From NCBI RefSeq assembly GCF_021130785.1, contig NC_060212.1, positions 148,701,501 to 148,765,500 on the forward strand: a stretch of 64,000 bases of DNA, given 5' to 3'. Numbering within the stretch: position 1 is the stretch's first letter; every line of letters begins with the position of its first letter. The stretch is from Homalodisca vitripennis. Taxonomy: Eukaryota; Arthropoda; Insecta; Hemiptera; Cicadellidae. The notes below the pieces were generated by a model, which did no database searches, was not told the origin of the DNA, and was given only the letters and a program-made list of their open reading frames with translations. The position numbers and the translations under genes were made by a program. Of this stretch, positions 1-10,930 are shown piece after piece.

Positions 1-486
1 ATCATAAAATTTAGTATTGCCTCTCTAGAAATTAAGCTTCAACAAAACTTAAAAGTCTATAGGTTCCGTTCCATTTTCTTAGGTATCTTTAGGACATATA
101 AACGTATATACAGAAAAACATTCAATAATGTAATTCTTCCAACCCAAGAGTGATAGACCTCGCCAAATCTCAGCCAGTAATATACAACGTTATGAATGTA
201 GTACAGCTTATACAAAATAAATTATATAATCCAATCAGCTACAAATCTGATACTCAGTGTTTTATAGTTGAAAACATGTATAATTTATTTATAAATGAAA
301 AGAAAATGTCACACTTGCAGGGTTATTACACGCAATTACATGAAAATAGGCACTTACAAGCGTAGTGATCACATGCAGTTTGCTTGTTGAATATCTCCCC
401 TACTTCTAGAGCATATTTTACTTGTAAACACAACGAAAAACTTTGCATAAAGACATAAACACTTCGTTAGCGACTTACACCTAGTG
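1..486. other. AT-rich sequence, nothing recognised
   Basis: No gene, repeat or RNA is recognisable. The short open frame near 150-365 begins with GTG and has no protein-like character beyond AT-rich codons. Confidence 0.5.
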
Positions 487-616
487 AAAGATTTTTGTGT
501 GGTTTACTAACTGTTACGATTTTAAAGGAATTACTTAAAGCCATAATAAACTCCTGATAAGGTAAATAATGTACCACAATTTTAACTTTTTTATTTATTT
601 TGACATAGTATAAAAA
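487..616 (-). CDS. Coding-like 43-codon segment, inverted copy A (unidentified)
   Basis: This is one arm of a 130-bp inverted repeat; the other arm is at 2321-2450. The arms match at 125 of 130 positions with no gaps. On the minus strand it reads an open 43-codon stretch containing LPYQEFIMALSNSFK and VTVSKPHKNL. All five differences from the partner fall on third codon positions (Tyr, Val, His, Phe, Val codons) and are synonymous, so both arms encode the same peptide. That pattern suggests selection on protein sequence, for example an exon of a duplicated gene or of a mobile element. The frame stays open past the arm towards lower coordinates (about 7 codons, then stop) and upstream to an ATG near 649. 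I do not recognise the protein. No target duplication is visible outside the arms. Confidence 0.45.
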
Positions 617-2320
617 TAAAATAGATTTTATAATTGTTTTCTTTAGCATTCTTAAAGATTTTAGTTTAAAATATGCTATTGCAATCTATAAATGACAAAT
701 GACAATTGAAAATGACAGGTCACTTGATGGGGCTTTACATTTTAAATTTTTGAGCTGCCTCCAAAATCACCCATTTTGGGTTTGTGAATGAAGCAGTAAT
801 TGTGAAAGAAACAGGTTCGTTCATACCCTGAGCATTTCCTCGAGTAATATTGAGGAATATTGAGGAGGATATTTGTACGATTAGAAATACATTCGAGCAT
901 ATGGATGGAAGTAATCACATGTTCGGTTATACATAGCTTAGACAGTCCACATCACTTGTCAAACGTGTGAAAGGTGTAAGAAAGGCGAGGAAGCCAATGC
1001 CATTTTGTTGCTCCGTCTCTTTCAAGGATGTAGAGAATAGCATGAGGATCTTAAATTTCCTGACCTACTCCCACTTTGCCTATCCGTTCTGTTCAGAATT
1101 TTATATACATTCTTTCACTTAATTTTCAACAACTACTCGTATGTCGAACTTGCCATCCAAATGTTCAAACATCACAGTAATCTTCGTCATTATCTAACGC
1201 ATTTCCCGATATCTGTTGAGTGCCTTTCACGTTGTAAAATAAGAAATCACAGCAAATATGCAAAAGAAAAACCAAAAGTTAGTTACATTTCAATCACACT
1301 ACAATACATTGGAAAGAAAACTGACGTGAGTCGGCATAACAAATAAAAATTATACAAACTGATTGTAAAAGTGAATAGTCTCGTACCAAGGTTCTTACTC
1401 GACTGAAAGCTTACCGTAGCGAAGGAAGGAGGAAGTTGAAGGAGGAGAATTGAGGGAGGAAGATACTATAGGAGTGGGGTGTATTCAAGGTCACAGCGGG
1501 GGGAATGGCACCGAACTTTCGCCGGCCGCCCAGTGTTACCAGAGGTACGATAACTACCGTAAAAGTACGACAATGTCATACACCTGTACGATATGCGATA
1601 ATTTATTATTGACGTATCATGAAAGCATTTTTATACTCATTTACGCGTAAGGGCATTGCAGAGAAGTGTCAATATATATTCCATGATGGGGAAATATATT
1701 TATAGATCTAACTTTCTTCATTGTATTTTATAATTTGCTTACTATTATGTGCGTTTTCCATACGTAAAAAAAAAAAATAATCTGTTTTGTGCATGGTTGC
1801 CATAAAAATAAATAAACTGACATTGGTGCGTTTCCAATCCGGAATTATACAATTATACAAATTATACAAAGCAGTAATAATTCACACAGTAATAGAGTGT
1901 GTGAAAAGTTACATTCACGATTATCTTATCAAAGTCTGCTTTTCCTTAAATTATAATGTGAATTTATGTTATTTTTATTTCTTTATAAACACGTTTCTAG
2001 TCATCATTGCCTAATAGTATATTGAAATCGTTTGTCTAGTGCTATTTAATAATTATTGTTTAAATTTGAGTACTTTGAATGATAAAGATCAAGATATGTG
2101 GGGTTCTTTTGATAAAATAAGAAAAATGAAATGATAGAACATTTTAAATTCATAGCGATGAATGAAGATTTGGTTAAATATGCTGTGAATGATGTAAAAT
2201 ATAGAGCTGTGGGTATCGATGACATTTCCATACAAATAAATTTAGCCAAACTAACAGTTAAATAATGTATTCTTTGGAACAAATGTTCAAAGATTTCACA
2301 TCTAAGCTCACGCAATTTCC
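617..2320. other. Spacer between the inverted coding-like arms
   Basis: About 1.7 kb lie between the two arms. The stretch holds a purine-rich patch (about 1420-1465), a GC-richer patch (about 1490-1560) and a 44-codon ATG-initiated frame on + at 2131-2265 (contains YAVNDVKYRAVGIDDI). That frame looks protein-like but is not recognised, and it is not in the same frame as the arm that follows. No transposase was seen, so I cannot show that this is the interior of a transposon. Confidence 0.4.
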
Positions 2321-2450
2321 TTTTTATATTATGTCAAAATAAATAAAAAAGTTAAAATTGTTGTACACTATTTACCTTATCAGGAGTTCATTATGGCTTT
2401 AAGTAATTCCTTTAAAATCGTAACAGTGAGTAAACCACACAAAAATCTTT
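2321..2450 (+). CDS. Coding-like 43-codon segment, inverted copy B (unidentified)
   Basis: This is the partner of 487-616 in inverted orientation. Codons run from 2321 to 2449 on +, starting FLYYVKINKKV and ending KPHKNL. The peptide is identical to copy A although five nucleotides differ. Upstream in this frame there is a stop (TAA) six codons before the arm; downstream the frame remains open for roughly 35 codons of different sequence, so similarity ends abruptly at both sides. No clear splice acceptor or donor sits exactly at the borders. It could be a duplicated exon, a fragment of a mobile-element gene, or the end of a long-terminal-inverted-repeat element whose ends happen to be coding. 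The family is unknown. Confidence 0.45.
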
Positions 2451-2618
2451 ATCATGGAATCGACTGTCAACGAACGAGTTGTTTTGATAAGTATTTGTGG
2501 AGTCGACTCAAGAAAAAAAATATATATAATAAAATAATAAATATAAGAAATAAATAGAATAAAATATGTGATTTCGAAAGGCTTCACAAAGAATTTATAT
2601 TATTATTAGTTGCACTGA

Positions 2619-5495
2619 ATGATGGATATAGTTTCCTACCTTAAAACTGCGGCTAATGGGAAAATTTTGGTGTTGGATATCATGCAATATGCGCAAGTTA
2701 ATATTAGATCACTGAATACAGGCTTTGAGGAGCTGTGTTCGGTGATTGACGACTTCCAGTTTGACCTCTTGGGAATCACAGAGTCATGGTTATCTTCGGA
2801 GACCCCCTCTCATGTTTTTGATGTCCCTTGCTGTTCACTCCATCGTTGTGATAGACCCACTGGTTTGGGAGATGGTGGTGGAGATATAGTTCTCTATGTG
2901 AAACAAGAAATTAAGTTTGTTCGTCTTTATCTTCAAAATTTTGACAACCGTATTGAATACATCAGCGGTGTGGGTAATCTTAAAGGTTTGAAGCTAATTA
3001 TCTGCATTGCATACAGGCCCCCAGACGTTCCTTATTCGACCTTGAGCTCCTTAATCCACGCTCTGTACATCGACGAGTCACCAGGTGTTGATTCAGTGAT
3101 TTTGCTCGGTGATTTTAATGTGAATCTTCTGAACCAAAAGAGGGCAGATGTAAAATATCTCGAAAGAATTTTTCAATCAATGGGCCTTTCTCAGATTATT
3201 AAGGAGCCACACGTGTCACAGAAAGTTCATTTTCTCTTATTGATTTGATAATTGTAGACAAGACCCATTACCTTGACGTAGGAATGGTTGATACCTCCAA
3301 CATTTTTACTCACAATGGTAGACGGATCACCGACCACAGGTTGACTTACTGTGACGTACCTTGCAAAAAATCCAAATCCAAAGAAAAGTTTATTACATAT
3401 AGGAATTTTAGAGACTTTGACGGTGATACGTTTATTGATGTTGCTTCCAATATACACTGGGATAACATAATGACTCATGGAAACGTGGATGATATCGCTA
3501 ATGTGTTAACATCAAAAATAGTCCAAGTGTTTGATGAATGTGCACCCTTGGTGAGAAAAAGAATAACAAGAAAGAAAGCTCCTTGGAGAGATTCAAACAT
3601 AGCATACCTTACAAAAAAGAAGAATAATTGTAAACATACTTATTTGTCTCTGAAAACACAGATTTCTAGGAATGCATACTGCAGGGCTCGTAATGCACTC
3701 AATGTGGCCATACGATCAGCGAAAAGGAAGTATTTTACTGATACTTTGAATACAAAAAACTCTAAAACTTTCTGGGCTACTTTAAGAGATGGTGGTTTGA
3801 TGAGGTCAGTTGAAGAAAAGGACCATTCTGTTGAACTAGAAGATTTAAATCATTACTTCTCAACTATGGGTTGTAACGGGACAGTGAGCACAGAAAAACT
3901 GAAATTCTTTAACAGTAACAAATGTGCAGGGATAGATTCTACTTTCACTTTTTCTCCTGTATCCGAAAGTAAGGTAAAGGAGTTGATGAACAGTATCACA
4001 AGTACTGCATTTGGTGTGGATGGAATATCCATAAAAATGGTAAGAGGCCTGAGTCCCTTTTGCATTGGAGCAGTTTCTCACCTGGTCAATGTATCATTGA
4101 AAACTGGCAATTTCCCTTCTAGTTGGAAGCAGAGCGTGGTGGTTCCTCTGCCAAAGAATCTCAATCCTACCTTAGTTTCAGACTTTCGACCTATCTCAAT
4201 CCTTCCTGTCATCTCCAAAATACTGGAAAAAGTTGTGGCAGAACAACTAGTCTTATATTAGGAATATGAAGGATTACTTCCTGAAACACAGTCAGGATTT
4301 AGGCAGGGTTTTAGCACTTGCTCAGCACTTCTCAATGTCATTGAAATTATTTCAGCTAAAGATAATGATAAGGGCCTAGAGAGTATGATTACTTCCCTTG
4401 ACTTCTCCCAAGCCTTTGACTCGGTAAATTTTGATTTGTTGCTAGCAAAGCTAAGATTTTACCAGTTTGATGATATCTCAGTTAGATGGTTTTCATCTTA
4501 TTTGTCTGGGCGTACGCAACGTACAAAAGTAAACGGGAAGTTATCGACAGCACTTCCTAGGTTCGTCGGTGTTCCTCAAGGCAGTTGCTTAGGACCGATT
4601 CTCTTTCTTATATACACAGCAGATTTGAAAGATCACTTAAGTCACCTTTGCATTCCTACGCGGATGATTCACAGCTATTGATTTCTTTTAAACCCTCAGA
4701 AACGGCTGAGGCTGTCCGTCATGTCAATACTGATTTAGTGAGTGTAAAGAAATGGTCAGTCGATCATGGTTTGCTATTGAATTCTAATAAATGTTCTGTG
4801 ATGCCTGTAGACCGGATATCTTCGAGTAGTCAGTCAGTGAATAGCTGCGCTGAACGGTGTATATTTGTGGACGGTAAGCCTTTGATGACAAGTAATAGTC
4901 TAAAGATTCTTGGTGTTACTATTGACCCCCAACTCGATTTTTCCAATCATGTCAAAGCTATATGTAAAACAGTGACAATGAGATTAAAGGCCCTTTACAG
5001 ATAAGCACAATTTTGCCAGAATCCTCCAAGCTGGAAATTGTTCGGTCAACAATATTTCCTGCTGTACATTATGCTCTTCCAGTTTTTGCTTGTTGTCTGA
5101 CTCAGGAAAATTTGATGATACTTACTCGTCTGCAGAACAGAGCACTGAGATTCGTTTACAATCTGAAAAAATTCGACCACATCAGCGAGTACAGATTAAA
5201 TGCTAAGGTGTTGTCTATCATGGGGGTCTCCGACTTGCAAACCGTCAATCTGGTCCACACAATTCTTCAGACGGGAAAACCTGAATACCTCAGGAATAAG
5301 TTGGTATTCAGGCAAGAAATTAATGTGCGTAGTACCCGTCAGAACAGCCTATTGCACCTACCAAAGACAAAGCTGGAAACGGGGAAAAAGTGTTTTAGTT
5401 ACTTTGGACCAAAGAAATACAATGCTTTGCCACCCACTTTAAAAAGTTATAGCTGTAAGAAATTTAAGGGTGGTGTTTGCCTGACCCATGCATAG
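2619..5495 (+). pseudogene. ORF2 of element 1: endonuclease-reverse transcriptase, broken
   Basis: ORF2 would nick target DNA and reverse-transcribe the element RNA at the nick. Endonuclease motifs are VNIRSL, ITESWL, AYRPP, LLGDFNVNLL, then (after a frameshift near 3225) SLIDLIIVD and ITDHR. RT motifs are DFRPISILP, FRQGFST, motif A SLDFSQAFD, motif B GVPQGSCLGPILF and motif C SYADDSQLL. LKILGVTIDPQLDF follows. The C-terminal part contains LQNRALRFVYNLKKFDHI. Damage visible: frameshifts near 3225, 4645 and 5000, plus an in-frame TAG at 4259-4261 (the frame continues unchanged after it). The catalytic aspartates of A and C are still present. It cannot make one protein as it stands. Confidence 0.85.
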
Positions 5496-5675
5496 GCATC
5501 AGGTTAGTTTAGTTTTTATAGTTTAGCGTTTTACGTTTATTTTATGGTTTACGTTATTGTTCTCCATGTGTTCTGTATGTCTGACAAGAGTTTTCATGAA
5601 AAACAGTTTTTGTACTGATGGACGCTTGCTAAATAAAGACCTTATTTATTTATTTTATTTATTTATATGCAGACC
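2619..5675 (+). mobile_element. Non-LTR retrotransposon (element 1), degenerate, CR1/Jockey-like
   Basis: The element carries, in order, an apurinic-type endonuclease, a reverse transcriptase and a C-terminal domain, then a 3' UTR that ends in AATAAAGACC followed by TTTA/TTTAT repeats at about 5632-5673. No ORF1 is recognisable upstream, so it is probably 5'-truncated; the exact 5' border cannot be placed and no target duplication was found. The C-terminal region and the 3' end resemble the fragment at 23500-24150 on the other strand, which makes the two members of one family. The clade assignment rests only on the general motif order. Confidence 0.85.
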
Positions 5676-6930
5676 GTTTAAAAGACTTAAAATGCCGTAT
5701 AGGTTTAAAGGAAATATTTATAAAAAAAGGAATATTTTACTGTGCTCTTAACTACAAAGAGAAACAGTGTGTATATTAAAAAAGGAATATAATATAGCTA
5801 CACGCAAAGATATTTAGATAAATTACTCAATTATTCCGAAATCTATTGTTCTTTAAATTAAAGTAAAGTAATAAAGAAGTTTTAACTGATAATGTATTAT
5901 TAAAAGGCAGGAGTAGTCTCCATATCGGTTCGTTTCGTAGGCTTCTCTGAGATTGCATACAAACTCATGTATATAGCTCATTTTATTAGGCATTTTATGT
6001 GTTACAATATATCATATCAAAATTTCATAAGATAGTTCCAAGTTTTTATAAGTTTATAAGTTCTTCAAACTTTTTCTATCTTGATTACCAATAATACCAA
6101 TGTATAAACGAACTCCATTTTCGATATTGACACGAAATTTTATACACATTTTCAAGTCTACCGGTCAGTTCATGTTCTGTATGTAATGCAGACAGTAAGA
6201 CTGATAATAGAAAAAGAAATTTGTTTAGCCCCTTTAGGGATAAGCTTATATTGTGTGATAAGTAATAGCCAATAAATATTTATTATATGAACAGCTACAC
6301 GTCTGCTTTTAAACAGGGTAAAGGTATGATATGAGTGACCAAGACACAGAATGGACTAATTCCAAAAGTGGAAATTTAGAAAAGTTAAGGGTTATGTTAC
6401 AAAATTATGTTTTATAGTGAGAGGAGGGTTGTTGTCCTTTCTTCATTATTTCTATAAATATTATACAAATCTTGAAGGAAGAGCTGGTGGATAACTACTA
6501 TGTTATGTAAGTACCAAAACAATTAAAATTAGCCCCTTCAGCTTTTATATAACAGGATAAGTCCATTAAAGTATTATTAGAGTTAGTCCAATCTGCTTTT
6601 AACATATAAGCTATTTCGATTTAAGAAATACTTAAAATATAAAAAAAATATAAATAAATAATCTTAAACTGCTACTTAAACAGTTTTACATGTAAAATTA
6701 TAGTGTATAATTTCTCATTTTTCAAACCGTTTGCTGCGTAAACCTACTCATCATGTTCTTCTTCCTCGACTCCAGGCTAGTTCTCACACTTTTTGTTTGA
6801 TCTTTTTGAAGTTTAGAATAAAATTCATGATTTATAACATGTTTTACGTGTCTTTTTGGCCTGAGGAAACCGACGTTGAAGTGTTTAGTGAAAGTATAGA
6901 AAAAAACAGTATTCCCTCTTTTGGAGCGAA
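5676..6930. other. AT-rich sequence, nothing recognised
   Basis: This stretch between element 1 and the next retroelement fragment shows no coding-like patch, RNA or ordered repeat. Confidence 0.5.
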
Positions 6931-6934
6931 TTGC

Positions 6935-7468
6935 TTTTCGTCTCCCTTCTGGCACAAAAACCGCAACTATCTCCAGTTCAGCTCTGTCCCAAGAATACTT
7001 CGGCTTGGCAACGAGGTGTGCAGTGAAGTAGACTTTTTCTGCAATCGACTGGGAGCTTTGAGACGTGCTGTGTTGACAGTGAGGCTGGAGACATTTGAGT
7101 CAGAGTGAGCTTGCCGAGTCCTGCACAGTATTACAGTTACTCCATTGTTATCTTTGATGATTTAGTCTATTACTGTTATAATTATTGTTATTGTTGTATT
7201 ATTATTTTTTATTACTTGTTATATCACTACTTGTTATTGTTATTTCACTATTGTTATTGGTACCACTTTCGTTATGTTTCACATTGTTTTAGTTTTATCT
7301 TGTTATATCTGTTTATTTCACTATGTCGTAGGCATGGTCAATTGCTGAACTTGATTTTTCATACTATACCTTTTTTTATGAGAATTTATTACTGTTTATT
7401 ACTAGTCATCTTAAGTATTGTAATTTTGTAAAATGGTTATACCGTGGGAATGTAAATAAATAAATAAA
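6935..7468 (+). mobile_element. 3' end of a second non-LTR retroelement (5'-truncated)
   Basis: The frame ending at 7108 contains SVPRILRLGNEVCSEVDFF and LGALRRAV. That matches the usual end of CR1/Jockey-like ORF2 proteins (an RxxRLWN-type block, a short spacer, then an F/L-RR-V block). It is followed by an AT-rich 3' UTR and a tail of AATAAATAAATAAA at about 7452-7468. The rest of the RT is absent. It differs from element 1, whose 3' end is AATAAAGACC. The tail abuts a fossil coding patch on the opposite strand at 7470. The protein match is short, so the family call is tentative. Confidence 0.5.
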
Positions 7469-7469
7469 A

Positions 7470-7775
7470 CAAAGAGCGATACTGGTTTTTACATTCATCA
7501 CCGCGTTTTCTCTTATAAAATTTATACGGTTTCGTCTTATTTTGTATTGGTACTCTTGTGTTATGAGATTTTTACCTATGAACTCTGTTAATAAACTCAG
7601 CTAACATCATCTTAAGACCTCTTGTTTTTCGGTAAGTGTTTTCCTCTGGCAGCAGGATTGATAATACCTGTTTCTGAAATTGCTTTTATATCACGATTTA
7701 AACGATCAGCAGATACCTATAATTTGTTTTGGAAGGTTTTATACAGACCCACATTGGTACAAGTTTGATCTTTCA
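7470..7775 (-). pseudogene. Fossil coding patch with RGKH motif, repeated uncharacterised insect family
   Basis: On the minus strand, with stops and small frameshifts, it reads GLYKTFQNKL, then VSADRLNRDIKAISETG, IINPAARGKHLPKNKRS, and (shifted) MMLAEFINR followed by SHNTR. From memory, the arrangement 'CK..F...L.I...R....L.K....G.I....RGKH..K.K......I..HI.SFP..ESHY.R' occurs in a multi-copy uncharacterised protein family in insect genomes that is probably transposon-borne. I cannot confirm this by search. The catalytic half of such a protein is not seen. The neighbouring retroelement tail ends right at its 3' edge, as if that element had inserted into it. Confidence 0.4.
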
Positions 7776-7960
7776 AGGAATAATGTCATTTTTCTCTCCT
7801 TCCTCAAGACTTCTCAGCATGCACGTAAGTTATAAGGTTATTCTAAATGCCTATTGATCATAGTAAAAGAAGCATTTTTCTTAATTGACAGTTGTGAGAG
7901 TTTTAAACAAATTTTCAAATATATGTAGGCAGTATTCATCTGGAATGTTCTGAAAACATT

Positions 7961-8301
7961 TCAAAGGGCAGTAAAATTTCTTACATTACATTTTTCACTG
8001 ACTTCATTTTCATTTGTGCATAAGTACTTTACGCTGCTGATGCATGCTCTTTTTGCCTCATCACCCTTCCATTGGTCCGGAACAGCTAAATCTAAGTGGG
8101 CATCCACGCCTACACTTTTTGCAATTTTAGTAACATATGTGGTGGTAACACGTCTATTGGGAGTATGACATAAACTATCTTTAATATAAGAAGTGATAGG
8201 TTGGGTATCATCTTCATAGAAGAGAAGAGACCTTTATACTTATCACCAGCTGCACGTCCTCTGATGTGCTCCTTTCTAGTTCTTACTGAATAAGGTAACT
8301 G
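7961..8301 (-). pseudogene. Fossil coding patch, unidentified protein
   Basis: On the minus strand two overlapping open frames join through one indel near 8225. The first reads RTRKEHIRGRAAGDKYKG; the second reads LLFYEDDTQPITSYIKDSL, then NRRVTTTYVTKIAKSVGVD, LAVPDQWKGDEAKR and CISSVKYLCTNENEV, ending at TGA 7961-7963. The mix of charged and hydrophobic residues and the codon use differ from the surrounding AT-rich noise and look like real coding sequence. No ATG opens the frame, so it may be an exon or an internal fragment. I do not recognise the family. It lies upstream of the 7470-7775 patch on the same strand and could belong to the same lost gene, but nothing proves that. Confidence 0.45.
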
Positions 8302-8309
8302 TCATTTAA

Positions 8310-10860
8310 TTCATTAATTATAACTACATTTTTACTACGTTTGTTCATTTAAAACAACACTAGTCAACACAAACTAAAGAATAAAATCACATTATACAGA
8401 TCAGGTAAACTATCCCAGCTGGCATACCCTAACCTCAATGTTTCTTAAAGGTGGAGAAACAGCTGATTATTCAAACTTTAACAAACACCTTCAAACTATT
8501 TAAGTAACCGAAAACAATATATAAAAACTGAAGTTACATGTTAGTCTATTCTGCATTTCCATAACATTAAAATCTGTTCAACATGGGCTCTAATGAAGGA
8601 TAGTGCAGTACTGCAATTAACTTGTGAATTAGTCCACTTTGCCTCTCAGGGAATAAATTGCAACTTGAACTAACCCATTTCACTAAATGTGTGGATAAAC
8701 CACTGCAAAAGGGGTTTAGTCCATTTGAGCACTAAACACAAGATTGTTTTGCTTCAGATGGCTTTGCCAACTCAAAAATGGAAATTTGAGGAAAAGTCCA
8801 TTTGCCTTTTTGCCACTCACACTATCGTGCACTTTTATTAAAATTGCACAATTTCTTTGGACTTGTTCAGAGTGTATTAATAGGAGCTCAACATTCAACA
8901 ACCAGAAAGATACAGCGTAACAGCTCTGCGGCCGGGACAATTACAGTCGTCTCTGCTCTACGTTGTTGGGTCACTTACACTACATTAAACTTCTCTTATT
9001 ACAGCCCTCTCTGAAACATGAGGCTTTAACTTTGTTAGTTTTTTATTTTGTTATACATAGGCATTTTAATATGGTACTGGTTTAAAATAAGTCGGGACGT
9101 TTAAAGATTTAAAGTTTCAACCAAATATTTACATGGAATACAGTAACTATATATTCCCATAAATATACAATTATTAACAGCTAAAGGTAAGAACAGATAA
9201 TAATAATTATTAGTTAAAATGTTTATGTTATATCTGTAACATATCCTATCGCTAAGAAAGACTTGAAGTGCAATTATTCATTTTTACTTTTACAAGTTTT
9301 ATTTACTACTTAAAAATGTCATATAGAATATTAAATGAGGCCCAAATAGAATAATATAGAAATAAACTGCTATAAAACATTCTAAACTGTTGATCAAACT
9401 GCCATTTGGCGGATAATGGTTACATAAATTATGTATGTTTTCCTAACTACTGACAATTATATTTTACTAGTATTTATGTGTCTTACAGTTGATTGTACTT
9501 TAATTAATTAAGAGCAAACGCCTAAGAAATTACAAAAAATAAAATCCTAAATAATATTAATCTTAAATATTTTTAAACATTTTTGATTCCTATAATTTTG
9601 ACTTCATTCTAAACTAATGTGGCTCATACTCGATTCCTTATTAAGAAAAATTTGCCAGAATCCAATGTAAGAACAATTAAGTAGTGTGCTTGTATAATAA
9701 AATTTTCCTCTCACCTCTTAGACTATAATATGCACTTAATACCAAAAATGTTTACTTGGTAATAAAATTATTCAAATACATGCTAACGATAACACAGCTC
9801 AACGTAATGTTTTGCACATAAAATGTGTGAATTGTTCCGAACTCGGAAACTAAAAGCACGTAGACTCTCAGCCGAGAGAGAGCTAAGAGGCAAAGTGAAT
9901 TCAGGATCAGAGAGACTTAGCCGTGTAGGAGCAGTAAAAGGGTTCTTGTATTAGAATTGGATCAACCAATCCCTAGCAAAGTCCTTTCAAGAACTTCATG
10001 TTGAGGAATTTACATTCCTTTTCAACAGCTTTAGTTAGAACATTTTCTTAGATGGGTGATCATTAAAATAAATTACGTATTTTGGATGCAACATTGGATA
10101 CAATAATTCTTTAGTTTTAACTCAACTTTGTAAATAATACTTCTCAAGTTCTCTAAAACAACTTTACATATCCTTACTTCGAGTTTTTATATTTATTAGT
10201 ATTACAGTAGGCCTATAAGTTTTCCAAGATTTACTATTAAAATGCAACATTTCTAAGGTTTTAGTTTAATTTGGCGGGTATTAAAACTTTTAATATCTTG
10301 GAACCAGCAGCTTATCTCAACAATTAAATGGATAACAGTTTTTGAGGATATTATCAAAAGTATAATGACACCAACATTATTTCAATCGAATAATAAATAA
10401 CTAATTTAGAACAATTTATTGTGACAAGACATGGCCCACATTGAGGCTCTCAGCGAATAGCCAACAATACATAAACTGAATAAACGGCAGCGAACAGGAC
10501 TATTTGAAATGTACGCTTGCAAAAGCCAGGAGCAAAAAATATTTTGTCTTTTCACATGCATCCTGTTTTTTACATAAATTAAGAAATGTACATTGTACAA
10601 GATACCAACTATTTTTAATTTTTTTGTAATAATTCCAACGGTATTTTTTCTAAAAAAATCCGTCAACGCATAAGCGAGCACGACCACTTTAAAGATGTAC
10701 TTACACAAACCAAGAGTGCCAAATATACAATTTATATATATATGTATATTTATATACGAGATATATATATATACATTAATTGTATAAATGGCAATAGCCT
10801 TATTTAATTTCAATAAACATTGAATCACAAATACAAAATAATTGAATCGGAAAAAGTAAG
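8310..10860. other. AT-rich sequence, nothing recognised
   Basis: No gene or named repeat is seen. A slightly GC-richer patch at about 8880-9010 has no protein-like frame that I recognise. Confidence 0.45.
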
Positions 10861-10930
10861 CGCTCTGTGGTGTAATGGTAGCACATTCACCCGGCAAGTG
10901 AGAGATCCGGGTTCGACTCCCGGCGGATGA
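10861..10930 (+). tRNA. tRNA-like sequence, eroded; tRNA pseudogene or SINE head
   Basis: It folds as a tRNA: D stem GTGT/GCAC (10870-10873 with 10881-10884), anticodon stem TTCAC/GTGAG around loop CCGGCAA, and a perfect T arm CCGGG-TTCGACT-CCCGG at 10907-10923. The internal promoter boxes are well kept: A box TGGTGTAATGG and B box GGTTCGACTCC. The anticodon position reads GGC (would be Ala), but position 33 is C rather than the usual T. Only the inner four acceptor pairs form; the outer three do not. A (TA)n tract follows directly. It is probably not a working tRNA but a tRNA-derived SINE head or pseudogene. Confidence 0.6.

Noticed and set aside
487..2450. Inverted arms as ends of a DNA transposon
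   Set aside because: No target duplication, no transposase between them and no typical terminal bases; coding constraint explains the arms better. Not fully excluded.
7105..7431. 108-codon + strand frame of Tyr, Phe and Ile runs
   Set aside because: Low-complexity translation of the AT-rich 3' UTR of the retroelement fragment.
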